This document shows positions 44,616-53,375 of a stretch of DNA of 64,000 nucleotides, one piece after another. Location of the stretch: assembly GCA_934755305.1 (NCBI GenBank), contig CAKVLD010000002.1:62001-126000 (forward strand), read 5' to 3'. The position numbers and the translations under genes are program-made. Position 1 is the stretch's first letter. Each line of letters opens with the position of its first letter. The DNA comes from an uncultured Clostridium sp. (GTDB taxonomy: Bacteria; Bacillota; Clostridia; Clostridiales; Clostridiaceae). The notes under the pieces are model-generated. The model had not been told where the DNA came from and did not search any database. It saw only the letters and a program-made list of their open reading frames with translations.

Positions 44616-45770
44616 ATGCTAAAAGATTCACTTATGACTACTTATGCTCCACTTTCCCCTGTTCTTTGCAAGGGAGAAGGAGTTTATTTATATGATACAG
44701 ATAATAATAAATATTTAGATTTCACTAGTGGAATTGGAGTAAATTCCTTGGGATATGGGGATAAAGATTGGACACATGCAGTATGCTCTCAATCTACTAA
44801 TATGCAGCACTGCTCTAATATCTTTGTAAATCCAACTACAATTGAACTTAGTAATAGACTTACTAGTTTAGCTAATATGGATAAGGTCTTCTTTTGTAAT
44901 TCTGGTGCAGAAGCTAATGAGGGTGCTTTAAAACTTGCAAGAAAATATAGTTTTGATAAATACGGTAAAGGTAGAAGTACTATTTTATCTTTAAAGCAAT
45001 CATTTCACGGAAGAACTTTAGCTACATTAACTCTTAATGGACAAGAAAAATTCCATAACTACTTCTTCCCTTTTCCTGAAGACTTTGATTATGTAGAAGC
45101 AAATAATATTGAAGATTTTAAAGATAAAGCTACTGATAAGGTATGTGCAATAATTATGGAAGCAGTTCAAGGTGAAGGTGGAGTTCATCCTTTAGATAAA
45201 AAGTTTGTTCAAGAAGTTGTTTCTATTTGTAATAAAAAAGATATTTTAGTTATCTTTGATGAAGTTCAATGTGGTATTTCAAGAACTGGTAAACTTTTTG
45301 GATTTAATAATTTTGATGTTGAACCTGATATAGTAACAGTAGCTAAAGGTCTTGGCTCTGGTCTTCCTATAGGTGCAGTACTTGGTAATAATAAAGTATC
45401 TACAGTATTTAAACCTGGGGATCATGGAACCACTTTTGGTGGAAACCCTGTAGCTTGTGCCGGTGCTCTTGTAGTTTTAGATAAAATATGCAATGAAGAA
45501 ACTTACAAAAATGTTCAAGATAATGGTACTTTAATAAGACAAAGACTTATTACTTCTCATTTAGATTCAATAATTGAAGTTAGAGGAATGGGACTTATGA
45601 TAGGTATAGAAATTAAAGGAAGCTCTTCTGACATTCAAAAGAAAGCTATAGAAAAAGACTTACTTATATTAACAGCAGGTCCTAATGTCATTAGGTTACT
45701 TCCACCTATTGTTATTACTAAAGAAGATGCTAATAAAGCTTGTGATATTTTAATAGAGTTACTTTCTTAG
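44616..45770 (+). CDS. argD: Acetylornithine aminotransferase
   Basis: 384 residues, class III PLP aminotransferase. The PLP lysine is in VTVAKGLGSGLPIGA, with the preceding VIFDEVQCGISRTGK carrying the Asp that holds the pyridine nitrogen; FCNSGAEANEGALKLAR is the cofactor phosphate region. It converts the semialdehyde to N-acetylornithine. RBS AGGAGG, 12 bases from argB. Confidence 0.96.
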   Translation: MLKDSLMTTYAPLSPVLCKGEGVYLYDTDNNKYLDFTSGIGVNSLGYGDKDWTHAVCSQSTNMQHCSNIFVNPTTIELSNRLTSLANMDKVFFCNSGAEANEGALKLARKYSFDKYGKGRSTILSLKQSFHGRTLATLTLNGQEKFHNYFFPFPEDFDYVEANNIEDFKDKATDKVCAIIMEAVQGEGGVHPLDKKFVQEVVSICNKKDILVIFDEVQCGISRTGKLFGFNNFDVEPDIVTVAKGLGSGLPIGAVLGNNKVSTVFKPGDHGTTFGGNPVACAGALVVLDKICNEETYKNVQDNGTLIRQRLITSHLDSIIEVRGMGLMIGIEIKGSSSDIQKKAIEKDLLILTAGPNVIRLLPPIVITKEDANKACDILIELLS

Positions 45771-45780
45771 GAGGATTATT

Positions 45781-46707
45781 ATGAAAAAGGATTTATTAAA
45801 GATAGATGACCTTTCAAAAGAAGAAATATTAGATGTATTAAATCTTGCAGATCAATTAAAATATGAGCTAAAACATAATATTCCTCATAAACACCTCGAA
45901 GGAAAAAGTATAGGAATGATTTTTAATAAAAAATCTACTAGAACTAGAGTTTCTTTTGAAGTAGGTATGTATCAGTTAGGTGGAAATGCTCTGTTTTTAA
46001 AAGGCAATGACTTACAAATAGATAGAGGTGAACCTGCTGAAGATACTGCTAGAGCTTTATCTCGATTTATTAACGGAATTATGATAAGAACCTATTCTCA
46101 AAGAGAAGTAGAAACATTAGCTAAATATGCTACCGTCCCTATAATTAATGGTTTAACAGATGAAGAACATCCTTGTCAAGTTCTTGCTGATTTAATGACT
46201 ATTAGAGAATATAAGAATATATTAGAAGGATTAAAGGTTTGCTATATTGGAGATGGAAATAACATGGCCAATTCTTTAATAGTAGGTACATTAAAGGTTG
46301 GTATGAACCTTTCTATAGCCTGTCCTTCTGAATATATGCCAATGGACTCTTACCTTGCTAGAGGCAAAGAATTAGCTGCTTTAGAAAATACCACATTTAC
46401 TATTACTACTGATCCTAAAGAAGCTATAAAAAATGCCGATATTGTAATAACAGATGCTTGGTGTAGCATGGGGCATGAAGATGAAGCTATAAAACGTTCA
46501 GAAGTTTTTGCTCCTTATCAAATAAATAAAGAAATTATGAAATTAGCAAAAAATGATGCTATAGTATTACATTGCTTACCTGCTAATAGAGAGAAAGAAA
46601 TAACCAAGGAAATATTAGACGAACATAGTAATGAAATTTTTGACGAATCCGAGAATAGATTACATGTGCAAAAAGCTATTTTAGTAAAACTTATTAAAAA
46701 TAACTAA
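45781..46707 (+). CDS. argF: Ornithine carbamoyltransferase
   Basis: 308 residues. Carbamoyl-phosphate binding motif KSTRTRVSFE, the HPCQVLADLMT block and the ornithine-side HCLPANRE are intact. Forms citrulline from ornithine and carbamoyl phosphate. Last gene of the operon, starting 10 bases after argD with AGGAGG. The downstream spacer has only a weak A/T-rich inverted repeat (about 46711-46767) that might end transcription. Confidence 0.96.
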   Translation: MKKDLLKIDDLSKEEILDVLNLADQLKYELKHNIPHKHLEGKSIGMIFNKKSTRTRVSFEVGMYQLGGNALFLKGNDLQIDRGEPAEDTARALSRFINGIMIRTYSQREVETLAKYATVPIINGLTDEEHPCQVLADLMTIREYKNILEGLKVCYIGDGNNMANSLIVGTLKVGMNLSIACPSEYMPMDSYLARGKELAALENTTFTITTDPKEAIKNADIVITDAWCSMGHEDEAIKRSEVFAPYQINKEIMKLAKNDAIVLHCLPANREKEITKEILDEHSNEIFDESENRLHVQKAILVKLIKNN

Positions 46708-46755
46708 TCGAAAAAAGAAAAATTATGTTATAGTGAAGAAATTTTCTTTTAAATG

Positions 46756-46819
46756 TTTCTTTTTTAACAAATTAAAGTTATAATAAGCCTTAGTGGGAAA
46801 TATATTTTTATATTTTCCA
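46756..46819 (+). promoter_or_regulatory. Candidate fba promoter and 5'-UTR hairpin
   Basis: TATAAT (46779-46784) is preceded by a poor -35 TTTCTT at 17 bases. Downstream, TGGGAAATAT and ATATTTTCCA (46794-46819) form a hairpin near the 5' end of the presumed transcript, which may stabilise this highly expressed mRNA. Confidence 0.4.
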
Positions 46820-46854
46820 AAGTAAATATTTATATAATTATTGGAGGTCGTGTT

Positions 46855-47718
46855 ATGTTAGTTTCAGCAAAAGAAATGTTAAACAAGGCTAGAGAAGGTA
46901 AATACGCTGTAGGTCAATTTAACATCAATAACTTAGAATGGACAAAAGCTATTCTATTAACTGCACAAGAAAATAATTCACCAGTTATCTTAGGAGTATC
47001 TGAAGGTGCTGGTAAATATATGGGTGGATATCATGCAATCGTAGGTATGGTTAACGGTTTAATCCAAGACTTAAAGATAACTGTTCCTGTTGCTCTTCAC
47101 TTAGATCACGGTAGCTTTGATGGAGCTTATGCTTGTATAGAAGCTGGATTCTCATCAGTAATGTTTGATGGTTCTCACTACTCAATAGATGAAAACATCG
47201 AAAAGAGTAAGAAGATCATAGCTGACGCATCAGCTAAGGGAATCTCTGTTGAATGTGAAGTTGGATCAATCGGTGGAGAAGAAGACGGTGTTGTTGGAGC
47301 TGGAGAAATCGCAGATCCTGCAGAATGTAAGCAAATAGCTGATTTAGGAGTTACTATGCTTGCTGCTGGTATCGGAAATATTCACGGAAAATACCCTGAA
47401 AACTGGGCAGGATTAGATTTTGCTGCTTTAGAAAATATAAAGAAAGCTGTTGGAGATATGCCATTAGTTCTTCACGGTGGTACAGGAATTCCTGAAGACA
47501 TGATTAAGAAAGCTATCTCATTAGGAGTTGCTAAGATCAACGTTAACACTGAATGTCAATTAGCATTCGCTGCAGCTACAAGAAAGTATGTAGAAGCTGG
47601 TAAAGACTTAGAAGGTAAGGGATTTGACCCAAGAAAACTTCTTGCTCCTGGTTTCGAAGCTATCAAGGCTACTGTAAAAGAAAAGATGGAACTTTTCGGT
47701 TCAGTAAACAGAGCTTAA
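46855..47718 (+). CDS. fba: Class II fructose-1,6-bisphosphate aldolase
   Basis: 287 residues. Zinc ligands and catalytic residues are seen in HLDHGSFDG, ECEVGSIGGEEDG, GNIHGKYP and LHGGTGIP. It interconverts fructose-1,6-bisphosphate with two triose phosphates in glycolysis. Codon use differs from the neighbours: more ATC, AAG, GAC and GGA and few rare codons, as expected of a highly expressed gene. ATG 46855 follows TTGGAGG. Monocistronic, with promoter and terminator of its own. Confidence 0.97.
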   Translation: MLVSAKEMLNKAREGKYAVGQFNINNLEWTKAILLTAQENNSPVILGVSEGAGKYMGGYHAIVGMVNGLIQDLKITVPVALHLDHGSFDGAYACIEAGFSSVMFDGSHYSIDENIEKSKKIIADASAKGISVECEVGSIGGEEDGVVGAGEIADPAECKQIADLGVTMLAAGIGNIHGKYPENWAGLDFAALENIKKAVGDMPLVLHGGTGIPEDMIKKAISLGVAKINVNTECQLAFAAATRKYVEAGKDLEGKGFDPRKLLAPGFEAIKATVKEKMELFGSVNRA

Positions 47719-47728
47719 TTATATACTT

Positions 47729-47762
47729 AAAAAGGGATGAATTTTTACATTCATCCCTTTTC
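47729..47762. terminator. Bidirectional intrinsic terminator after fba
   Basis: AAAAGGGATGAAT (47729-47741) pairs perfectly with ATTCATCCCTTTT (47749-47761), between convergent genes. Confidence 0.9.
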
Positions 47763-47772
47763 TTATTAATTT

Positions 47773-48828
47773 TTACTTTTCAACATAATTAATAACATGT
47801 TTAATCAATAAATTTATACTTCCGTCCCCATTACGTTGAATTTCAAACTTATTTTCATCATGATAAGTTTCCTCATCAATATATAAATCAATTTCTTTAT
47901 CTATTTTTAATCTAACTCTCTTTAACTTCTTTTCCACCCAAGTTTTATCTACTTGAACTTCATCTTCTAAGCCTTGACCTTTTATAAAATTAGAAAAATC
48001 CTCTTTAGCTGTAACATCTGCTGAGAATAGTTCACCTTTAAATAATTCTTCTGAAAGTTCATTAATGCTAAGACTATCTTCTTCCTTTAACTTAGCTTTT
48101 ATAGCTGTTCTTATAGATTCAGCCTTTACAGCATCATTTGAAAAATTATTTCTTGTAAAAGTTTCTGTAGCCTTTAAAAAAGTTTTTGTCATATCACGTT
48201 CATTAGTAATTACTGAACATCCTAAAAAGCTACTTAGAAAATAATTAGTTCCATAATCATCTTCATCTTTAGTTTTTTTCTGCTTATCTAAAACCATTAA
48301 ATTATAACTTTCATCTTCTTTAATAGGCTTTATAAAAGCTGCTTTTTGAATTTTTTGTCCACTACCTGGTAATCCTGCTGCTTGTGGAACTATTCCTATT
48401 CCTATCTTATCTCCTATAAAATCTACTTGATGAGTAAAATTCTTTACATAATCCATCTTTAAAATAGCTATCATTGGCCCTTGATCTGTTATTATGGATG
48501 CTATCATAAGATCACAAGATGGTATATTACCATTATTCTTCATAATTAAAAACAATTGTCTTGCTAGTTCCTTTGATAAGGAAATTAAATCATCATCTAC
48601 TCCCCTTAAAAAGTCCTGAACTGTTTCCTTAACTATGTTTCTTTCAGAATTAAAAACAGCATACTTTAACTCTTCGTCCTTTAAACACTTTTCAATATGT
48701 TTATAAAGAAACTTATATGTATCCTCTTCTAGCTCAAGCTTATATTCATTAAGTATAGGTTCATCACCATTTGAATCTAATATATGAATAACTGCTTCAT
48801 TTATATTTATATCACTTATATAATCCAT
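47773..48828 (-). CDS. Nucleoid-associated protein (NA37/YejK-like)
   Basis: 351 residues of the NdpA/NA37 family: N-terminal DININEAVIHILDSN and the central GDKIGIGIVPQAAGLPGSG region followed by a NYFLSSFLGC block. No signal peptide. Relatives bind the nucleoid in gamma-proteobacteria, but the role in Firmicutes is not known. ATG 48828 follows AGAGGTGA. Single-gene unit. Confidence 0.8.
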   Translation of the reverse strand: MDYISDININEAVIHILDSNGDEPILNEYKLELEEDTYKFLYKHIEKCLKDEELKYAVFNSERNIVKETVQDFLRGVDDDLISLSKELARQLFLIMKNNGNIPSCDLMIASIITDQGPMIAILKMDYVKNFTHQVDFIGDKIGIGIVPQAAGLPGSGQKIQKAAFIKPIKEDESYNLMVLDKQKKTKDEDDYGTNYFLSSFLGCSVITNERDMTKTFLKATETFTRNNFSNDAVKAESIRTAIKAKLKEEDSLSINELSEELFKGELFSADVTAKEDFSNFIKGQGLEDEVQVDKTWVEKKLKRVRLKIDKEIDLYIDEETYHDENKFEIQRNGDGSINLLIKHVINYVEK

Positions 48829-48906
48829 TTAATTCACCTCTGTTTATTCAACCTTATTGTATCAATGAATTTATTTTGTAACAAGATATAATTTATTAAT
48901 AAAAAG

Positions 48907-48940
48907 GATGTATCAATAATTATAAAAATTCTGATACATC
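48907..48940 (-). terminator. Intrinsic terminator of the degV gene
   Basis: GATGTATCA (48907-48915) pairs perfectly with TGATACATC (48932-48940); T5 follows on the reverse strand. A very similar stem ends the flavoprotein gene at 38070. Confidence 0.75.
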
Positions 48941-48951
48941 TCTATTATTAA

Positions 48952-49800
48952 TTATTTTTCTAAACAAAAAACTGCTATAGCACCTAATCCAGAGTAAACC
49001 CCAACAGCACTACCTATCTCTTGAATATTGAAATTTTCTATTCCTAATTTCTCTTTTACAAGATTAATGAATTCATGAACATCTTCTAAACAATTAGAAT
49101 GAGCTATTGATATTTTTTCTTCTTTATCTAACTTAAATTCTTCTAACTTTTCAACTAGCATCTTTATAGATTTCTTTCTACCTCTTGCTTTACCACAAGG
49201 TTCTAATGCTCCATCATTAACTGTTATAATTGGTTTTATTCCCATTATAGAACTTGCTAATGCTTTACTTGCTGATAGTCTACCACCACGTTTTAACATT
49301 TCTACAGAATCTAGCGTAATTACAGTTCTCATTCTTTGAACCATATTTTCTATTTTCTCTACTATTTCTTTGTAATGTAATCCTTTTTCTCTAAGTTCCG
49401 CTGCTTTAGTTACAAGATATCCTTGCCCTGCAGAAGCTGTTAAACTATCTATTATAGTTATCTTATCGCTATGTTCTTCTAAGCTTGCTCTAGCTATGTT
49501 AGCAGCACTATTAGTTCCAGATAGCTTTCCTGAAATAGTTATACAAATTATTTCATTTCCCTTTTCTATTTCTTCTCTAAAAAATTCTTCAAATACATAA
49601 GGTGTTACCTGACTGCTTTTAACAATAACATCCTTTTCTGCTATTTTTTTAAAAAATTCTTTATTAGTTATATCTATTTTATCCTTATATAAATCACCAT
49701 TTAAATCAACAAGTAATGGTAAAAACTTTATATTATTTTCCTCCATAAAATCTAAAGGTAAATCTGCTGAACTATCACAAACAATTGTTATATTTTTCAT
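48952..49800 (-). CDS. DegV-family fatty-acid-binding protein
   Basis: 282 residues with the DegV pattern: IVCDSSADLPLDF at the N-terminus, VKSSQVTPYVFEEFF, and SGTNSAA and GRLSASKALASS in the lipid-binding region. DegV/FakB proteins present a bound fatty acid to the FakA kinase; no fakA gene is nearby. ATG 49800 follows GATGAGG. Single-gene unit. Confidence 0.88.
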   Translation of the reverse strand: MKNITIVCDSSADLPLDFMEENNIKFLPLLVDLNGDLYKDKIDITNKEFFKKIAEKDVIVKSSQVTPYVFEEFFREEIEKGNEIICITISGKLSGTNSAANIARASLEEHSDKITIIDSLTASAGQGYLVTKAAELREKGLHYKEIVEKIENMVQRMRTVITLDSVEMLKRGGRLSASKALASSIMGIKPIITVNDGALEPCGKARGRKKSIKMLVEKLEEFKLDKEEKISIAHSNCLEDVHEFINLVKEKLGIENFNIQEIGSAVGVYSGLGAIAVFCLEK

Positions 49801-49898
49801 TTAAGTACCTCATCCCTTTAAGCTAATTTAACACTATATTTATGTAATTATATCACTTAGATTTATTATACACAATAAATTTATATAAAAAGAAAGAA

Positions 49899-49955
49899 AA
49901 GATAACATTTTTGTACTTTTTTGTAGCATTACTACCTATACCAAAATGTTATCTT
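49899..49955 (-). terminator. Terminator of the deoD-sortase unit
   Basis: AAGATAACATTTT (49899-49911) pairs perfectly with 49943-49955 around a 31-base loop; a T-rich tail follows on the reverse strand. Confidence 0.7.
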
Positions 49956-49971
49956 AACTAATATTTTTATA

Positions 49972-50754
49972 TTATTCATAATTAGATTGAGATATTAATC
50001 TAGCACATACTAAAAGTCTACCATCATCTACATCATAATCACATGTTGATAAAGTTATTATTTTATCATCCTTTATAAGCTCCGATCTTCCTAAATCAAA
50101 TAAAGACTTCCCTTTTAATTTATTTAAATAATCTACATATTGAGTTTCATTTGTAAAACCACTTTGATATGAATCATTATTTGCGGTTTCATAAAATACA
50201 GAGAATACTTCATATTGTAAAAGTTCATTCTTTGTATTTACATAAATAGGAGTTCCCTTTGCAAAATCTTCTTCTTTAAATTTCATTAAACTTGCAAACA
50301 TACTACCATCTCTCATATGATGACCATGAATTATTGTATTCTGCTCTACAAATGGTTCTTTATTGTTTGAAGATATAAAGATTGCTCCTCCACTATTTTG
50401 TTCTTTCTTAAAATTATGCTTTAAATAGTAATCATTATTATTAGTTTGAACTACTGGATAACTAACTTCAGTATTAGGAATATATAACCACGCCTTGAAA
50501 TCTGAATTCATTGCTAAAAGACTATCATAATCCTCTTTTTTAAATACAAATTTAGGTTCATTATTTTGAGTATCATTATTCTCTGATACTACTTCCTCTG
50601 GTGCAAATTCTCTTACTTCATCATATGATTTAGAATTATCATGATACTCTCTCCATATAGTGTATAACTTAAAGCTGCAACCAATAAAGACTACTAATGA
50701 AATACAGAACATTATTTTCCTAAATACTTCTTTTATATTCCCTTTTTTACTCAT
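49972..50754 (-). CDS. srtB: Class B sortase
   Basis: 260 residues with an N-terminal membrane anchor (IMFCISLVVFIGCSFKLY). The catalytic His in IIHGHHM, Cys in TLSTCDYD and Arg in GRLLVCARL are all present, and the extra helix spacing is that of class B. It should attach proteins bearing a sorting signal to the peptidoglycan, but no substrate with such a signal is seen in the window. It starts 17 bases after deoD, with only a weak GGTGAG RBS, so the pair is probably one transcript. Confidence 0.9.
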   Translation of the reverse strand: MSKKGNIKEVFRKIMFCISLVVFIGCSFKLYTIWREYHDNSKSYDEVREFAPEEVVSENNDTQNNEPKFVFKKEDYDSLLAMNSDFKAWLYIPNTEVSYPVVQTNNNDYYLKHNFKKEQNSGGAIFISSNNKEPFVEQNTIIHGHHMRDGSMFASLMKFKEEDFAKGTPIYVNTKNELLQYEVFSVFYETANNDSYQSGFTNETQYVDYLNKLKGKSLFDLGRSELIKDDKIITLSTCDYDVDDGRLLVCARLISQSNYE

Positions 50755-50771
50755 ATCTTAATTTTCTCACC

Positions 50772-51476
50772 TTATGCTAATTCTAATGCTATTTCCATCA
50801 TTTGAGTAAATGTAGTTTCTCTTTCTTCAGGAGTAGTTTCTTCACCCTTAAACATATGATCTGAAATAGTAAGGATTGATAATGCTTCTACTCCATATTT
50901 TGCAGCTACTGTATATAATTCTGCTGTTTCCATTTCAATTGCTAAGCATCCATAATCTACCCACATTTGTATCGATTGATTAGTATCATCATAAAATAAA
51001 TCTGATGATAACACATTACCAACCTTTACATTCGCTCCTTTTTCTATTGATTTATTATAAGCCTTTAATAATAAATCAAAATTAGCTGTTGGTGCATAAT
51101 CTAATCCATTAAATCTTCTTTTGTTAATGCCAGAATTAGTAGATGCACTTTGTGCTAATACTATATCTCTAACATTAACATCATTATTTAATGAACCTGC
51201 TGAACCAATTCTAATTAATCTCTTAGCTCCATAAAATCTAATTAGTTCATTTACATATATAGAATGAGATGGTAATCCCATACCTGTTCCTTGCACTGAT
51301 ATTCTTTTTCCTTTATATGTTCCTGTATATCCATACATTCCTCTAACAGTGTTATAACATACTGCATTTTCTAAATAGTTTTCTGCGATAAACTTAGCTC
51401 TCATTGGATCTCCAGGTAAAAGTACTGTTTCTGCTATTGATCCTTCTTCGGCCATTATGTGTAAGTGTTTAGCCAT
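50772..51476 (-). CDS. deoD: Purine-nucleoside phosphorylase, DeoD type
   Basis: 234 residues. Phosphate and ribose contacts in VLLPGDPMRAKFIAE, RIGSAGSLN and EMETAELY, and the base-binding SDHMFKGEETTPEER, are intact. Cleaves purine (deoxy)nucleosides to base and sugar-1-phosphate. ATG 51476 follows AGGAGGAATA. Divergent from the CYTH gene. Confidence 0.95.
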   Translation of the reverse strand: MAKHLHIMAEEGSIAETVLLPGDPMRAKFIAENYLENAVCYNTVRGMYGYTGTYKGKRISVQGTGMGLPSHSIYVNELIRFYGAKRLIRIGSAGSLNNDVNVRDIVLAQSASTNSGINKRRFNGLDYAPTANFDLLLKAYNKSIEKGANVKVGNVLSSDLFYDDTNQSIQMWVDYGCLAIEMETAELYTVAAKYGVEALSILTISDHMFKGEETTPEERETTFTQMMEIALELA

Positions 51477-51635
51477 ACTATTATTCCTCCTTTGGTTTCT
51501 ACTTAAAGTAAATTCATGAATTTATAGTTATATTATAACTCATTAATTAACATAAAGAAAAGAATTAACTTTATATATATATTTTTGTGATATAATAAAT
51601 TATCTTATATATATATTTAAGAAAGGTCTGTTGAT

Positions 51636-52169
51636 ATGAAAGAATTAGAAACAAGAATTATCAAAATTGATGTTGCAAATATCAGAAATATACTTATCGA
51701 AAATTCTGCTATAAAAGTTAAGGAAGAAAATCAAACAAATGATATATATGACTTTGAAGATGGAAGATTACTAGCAGATAAAGGCTATGCAAGAATAAGA
51801 ACTATAGATGATTTATTAAATAAAAAAGTAGTATATTATATGACCACAAAAAAGATGTTATCTCAAGGTCGTTTCAAAGAAATGGAAGAAAATGAAACAA
51901 TAATAGAAGATAAAAAAGCTGGCGAAGGCATCTTTTTATCTCTTGGACTTAAACTTAAAGAATCTATAAAAAAATATAGAGAAAGCTATAAATTAGAAGA
52001 TGGATTAGTAGAAATAGATATAAATGATACATCTTTTTGCCCTTTCCCATATATAGAAATCGAAACAGATTCAGAAGAAAAACTTAAGAGAATAGTTAAA
52101 CTTTTGGGCTATACAATGGAAGACACAACCTCTAAAACTATTTATGAACTTATAGAGGAGAATAGATAG
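51636..52169 (+). CDS. CYTH-domain protein (class IV adenylate cyclase/thiamin triphosphatase-like)
   Basis: 177 residues. The N-terminal ELETRIIKID replaces the usual ExExK signature as E-x-E-x-x, and charged strands with RIRTIDD, TTKKM and VEIDIND, EIETDSEE follow in the order of a CYTH beta tunnel that binds triphosphates with divalent metal. It could act on inorganic triphosphate or nucleotides; I cannot choose. The stop codon falls at the left end of the large palindrome. RBS AAAGG. Confidence 0.75.
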   Translation: MKELETRIIKIDVANIRNILIENSAIKVKEENQTNDIYDFEDGRLLADKGYARIRTIDDLLNKKVVYYMTTKKMLSQGRFKEMEENETIIEDKKAGEGIFLSLGLKLKESIKKYRESYKLEDGLVEIDINDTSFCPFPYIEIETDSEEKLKRIVKLLGYTMEDTTSKTIYELIEENR

Positions 52170-52416
52170 TTTAGATGTTATGGAAACAGAAAAAGATAGA
52201 TAGTATTGGTTCCGGGGACTTTAGTTGAATTGCGCTAAGAACTTCTATCTTCAGGAAAAGTTAGTATGACGGTCTGAAAAAAACTCGCTTTACTCAAACA
52301 ACTTTTCAGCCTTTGCGTCCTACTAACTTTCCCTAAAGATGAATTTCTACAGCTTATTCAAATACGTCCCTCCACCAATACTATCTATCTTTTTCTTTGT
52401 TCACAACACTAACTAT
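52166..52416. repeat. Approximately 250-bp imperfect palindrome, MITE-like or long RNA hairpin
   Basis: The two halves are complementary nearly throughout: a 23-base perfect stretch (52188-52210 with 52374-52396, core GATAGATAGTATTGG), a conserved GTTAGTA-GACG block on each side of the apex, and CTGAAAA/TTTTCAG closing a loop of about 25 bases. The left end overlaps the CYTH stop codon. I see no coding frame, transposase or clear target duplication. The rest of the spacer to 52530 holds nothing I can support. Confidence 0.8.
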
Positions 52417-52530
52417 AACAAAACAAAACTCTATAGTTAACTAAAAATAATAATGATATTTTTTGTGCTCATAACCTCTAACGTTATTCATGAACCTATA
52501 AATTGAAGACTTTTTTTAATATATCATAAT

Positions 52531-53367
52531 TTATTCTAGGTTTTCTCTACGATTTGTAGACTTTCTAAAAATTTCTTTTAACTTCTCTTTGTCATCTTCA
52601 TATATAGCTTTCTTTATTAAATCTAATTGTAATTCAAATTCATTTATAGATTTTAATAAATTTTCTTTATTTCCAAGGAAAAGCTCACTCCATAAATCTT
52701 CATTTATATTAGCTATACGAGTTAAATCTCTATAACTATCTCCAATAAAGCTTCCTGTATCTCTATCTTCTTTATCACTATTTACTAAGGCTACTGCCAT
52801 AGCATGAGGTAACTGAGATGTATAACCTATCATCTCATCATGAAAATCAGGACTTATTCTACGAACTCTTTTAAATCCTATACTTTTAGCTATATTTTCT
52901 ATAAGATTAAGATTTTCTTCTTTATTTTCCTTAATTGGAGTTATTATATAATTAGCACCTTGGAATACTTTATCTGTTGCAAAATCTATTCCTTTTTTCT
53001 CTCTTCCTGCCATAGGATGCCCAAAAACAAAATCCACATCTTTTGGTTTTATATTAACTACTTCCTCTATAAACATTCCCTTTATTCCAGTAGCATCTGT
53101 AATTACAGAACCTGCTTTGAAAAAGTCTTTGTTTTCTTTAATAAAATTTACTACTAGCTTAGGATATATAGATATTATAGTTAAGTCTGCATTTTTTAAA
53201 AAATCTTTACCAATTGTAGCACCGTCTTTTATTAACTTTAATTCTTTTGCCTTTCTTAATGTCTCTTCATTAACGTCAATGCCATATACATCATTATAAC
53301 CAGCCTTTTTTAACGCCATAGCAAAAGAACCTCCAACGACCCCAAGACCTACAATAACTATATTCAT
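52531..53367 (-). CDS. tyrA: Prephenate dehydrogenase
   Basis: 278 residues. The Rossmann motif GLGVVGGSFAMALKKAGY binds NAD(P), FGHPMAGREKKGI and QLPHAMA are the conserved substrate blocks with the catalytic His. Converts prephenate to 4-hydroxyphenylpyruvate for tyrosine. No ACT domain is attached. ATG 53367 follows TTAGGTGAT, 8 bases after the second DAHP synthase. Last gene of the aro operon. Confidence 0.94.
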   Translation of the reverse strand: MNIVIVGLGVVGGSFAMALKKAGYNDVYGIDVNEETLRKAKELKLIKDGATIGKDFLKNADLTIISIYPKLVVNFIKENKDFFKAGSVITDATGIKGMFIEEVVNIKPKDVDFVFGHPMAGREKKGIDFATDKVFQGANYIITPIKENKEENLNLIENIAKSIGFKRVRRISPDFHDEMIGYTSQLPHAMAVALVNSDKEDRDTGSFIGDSYRDLTRIANINEDLWSELFLGNKENLLKSINEFELQLDLIKKAIYEDDKEKLKEIFRKSTNRRENLE

Positions 53368-53375
53368 TTTATCAC

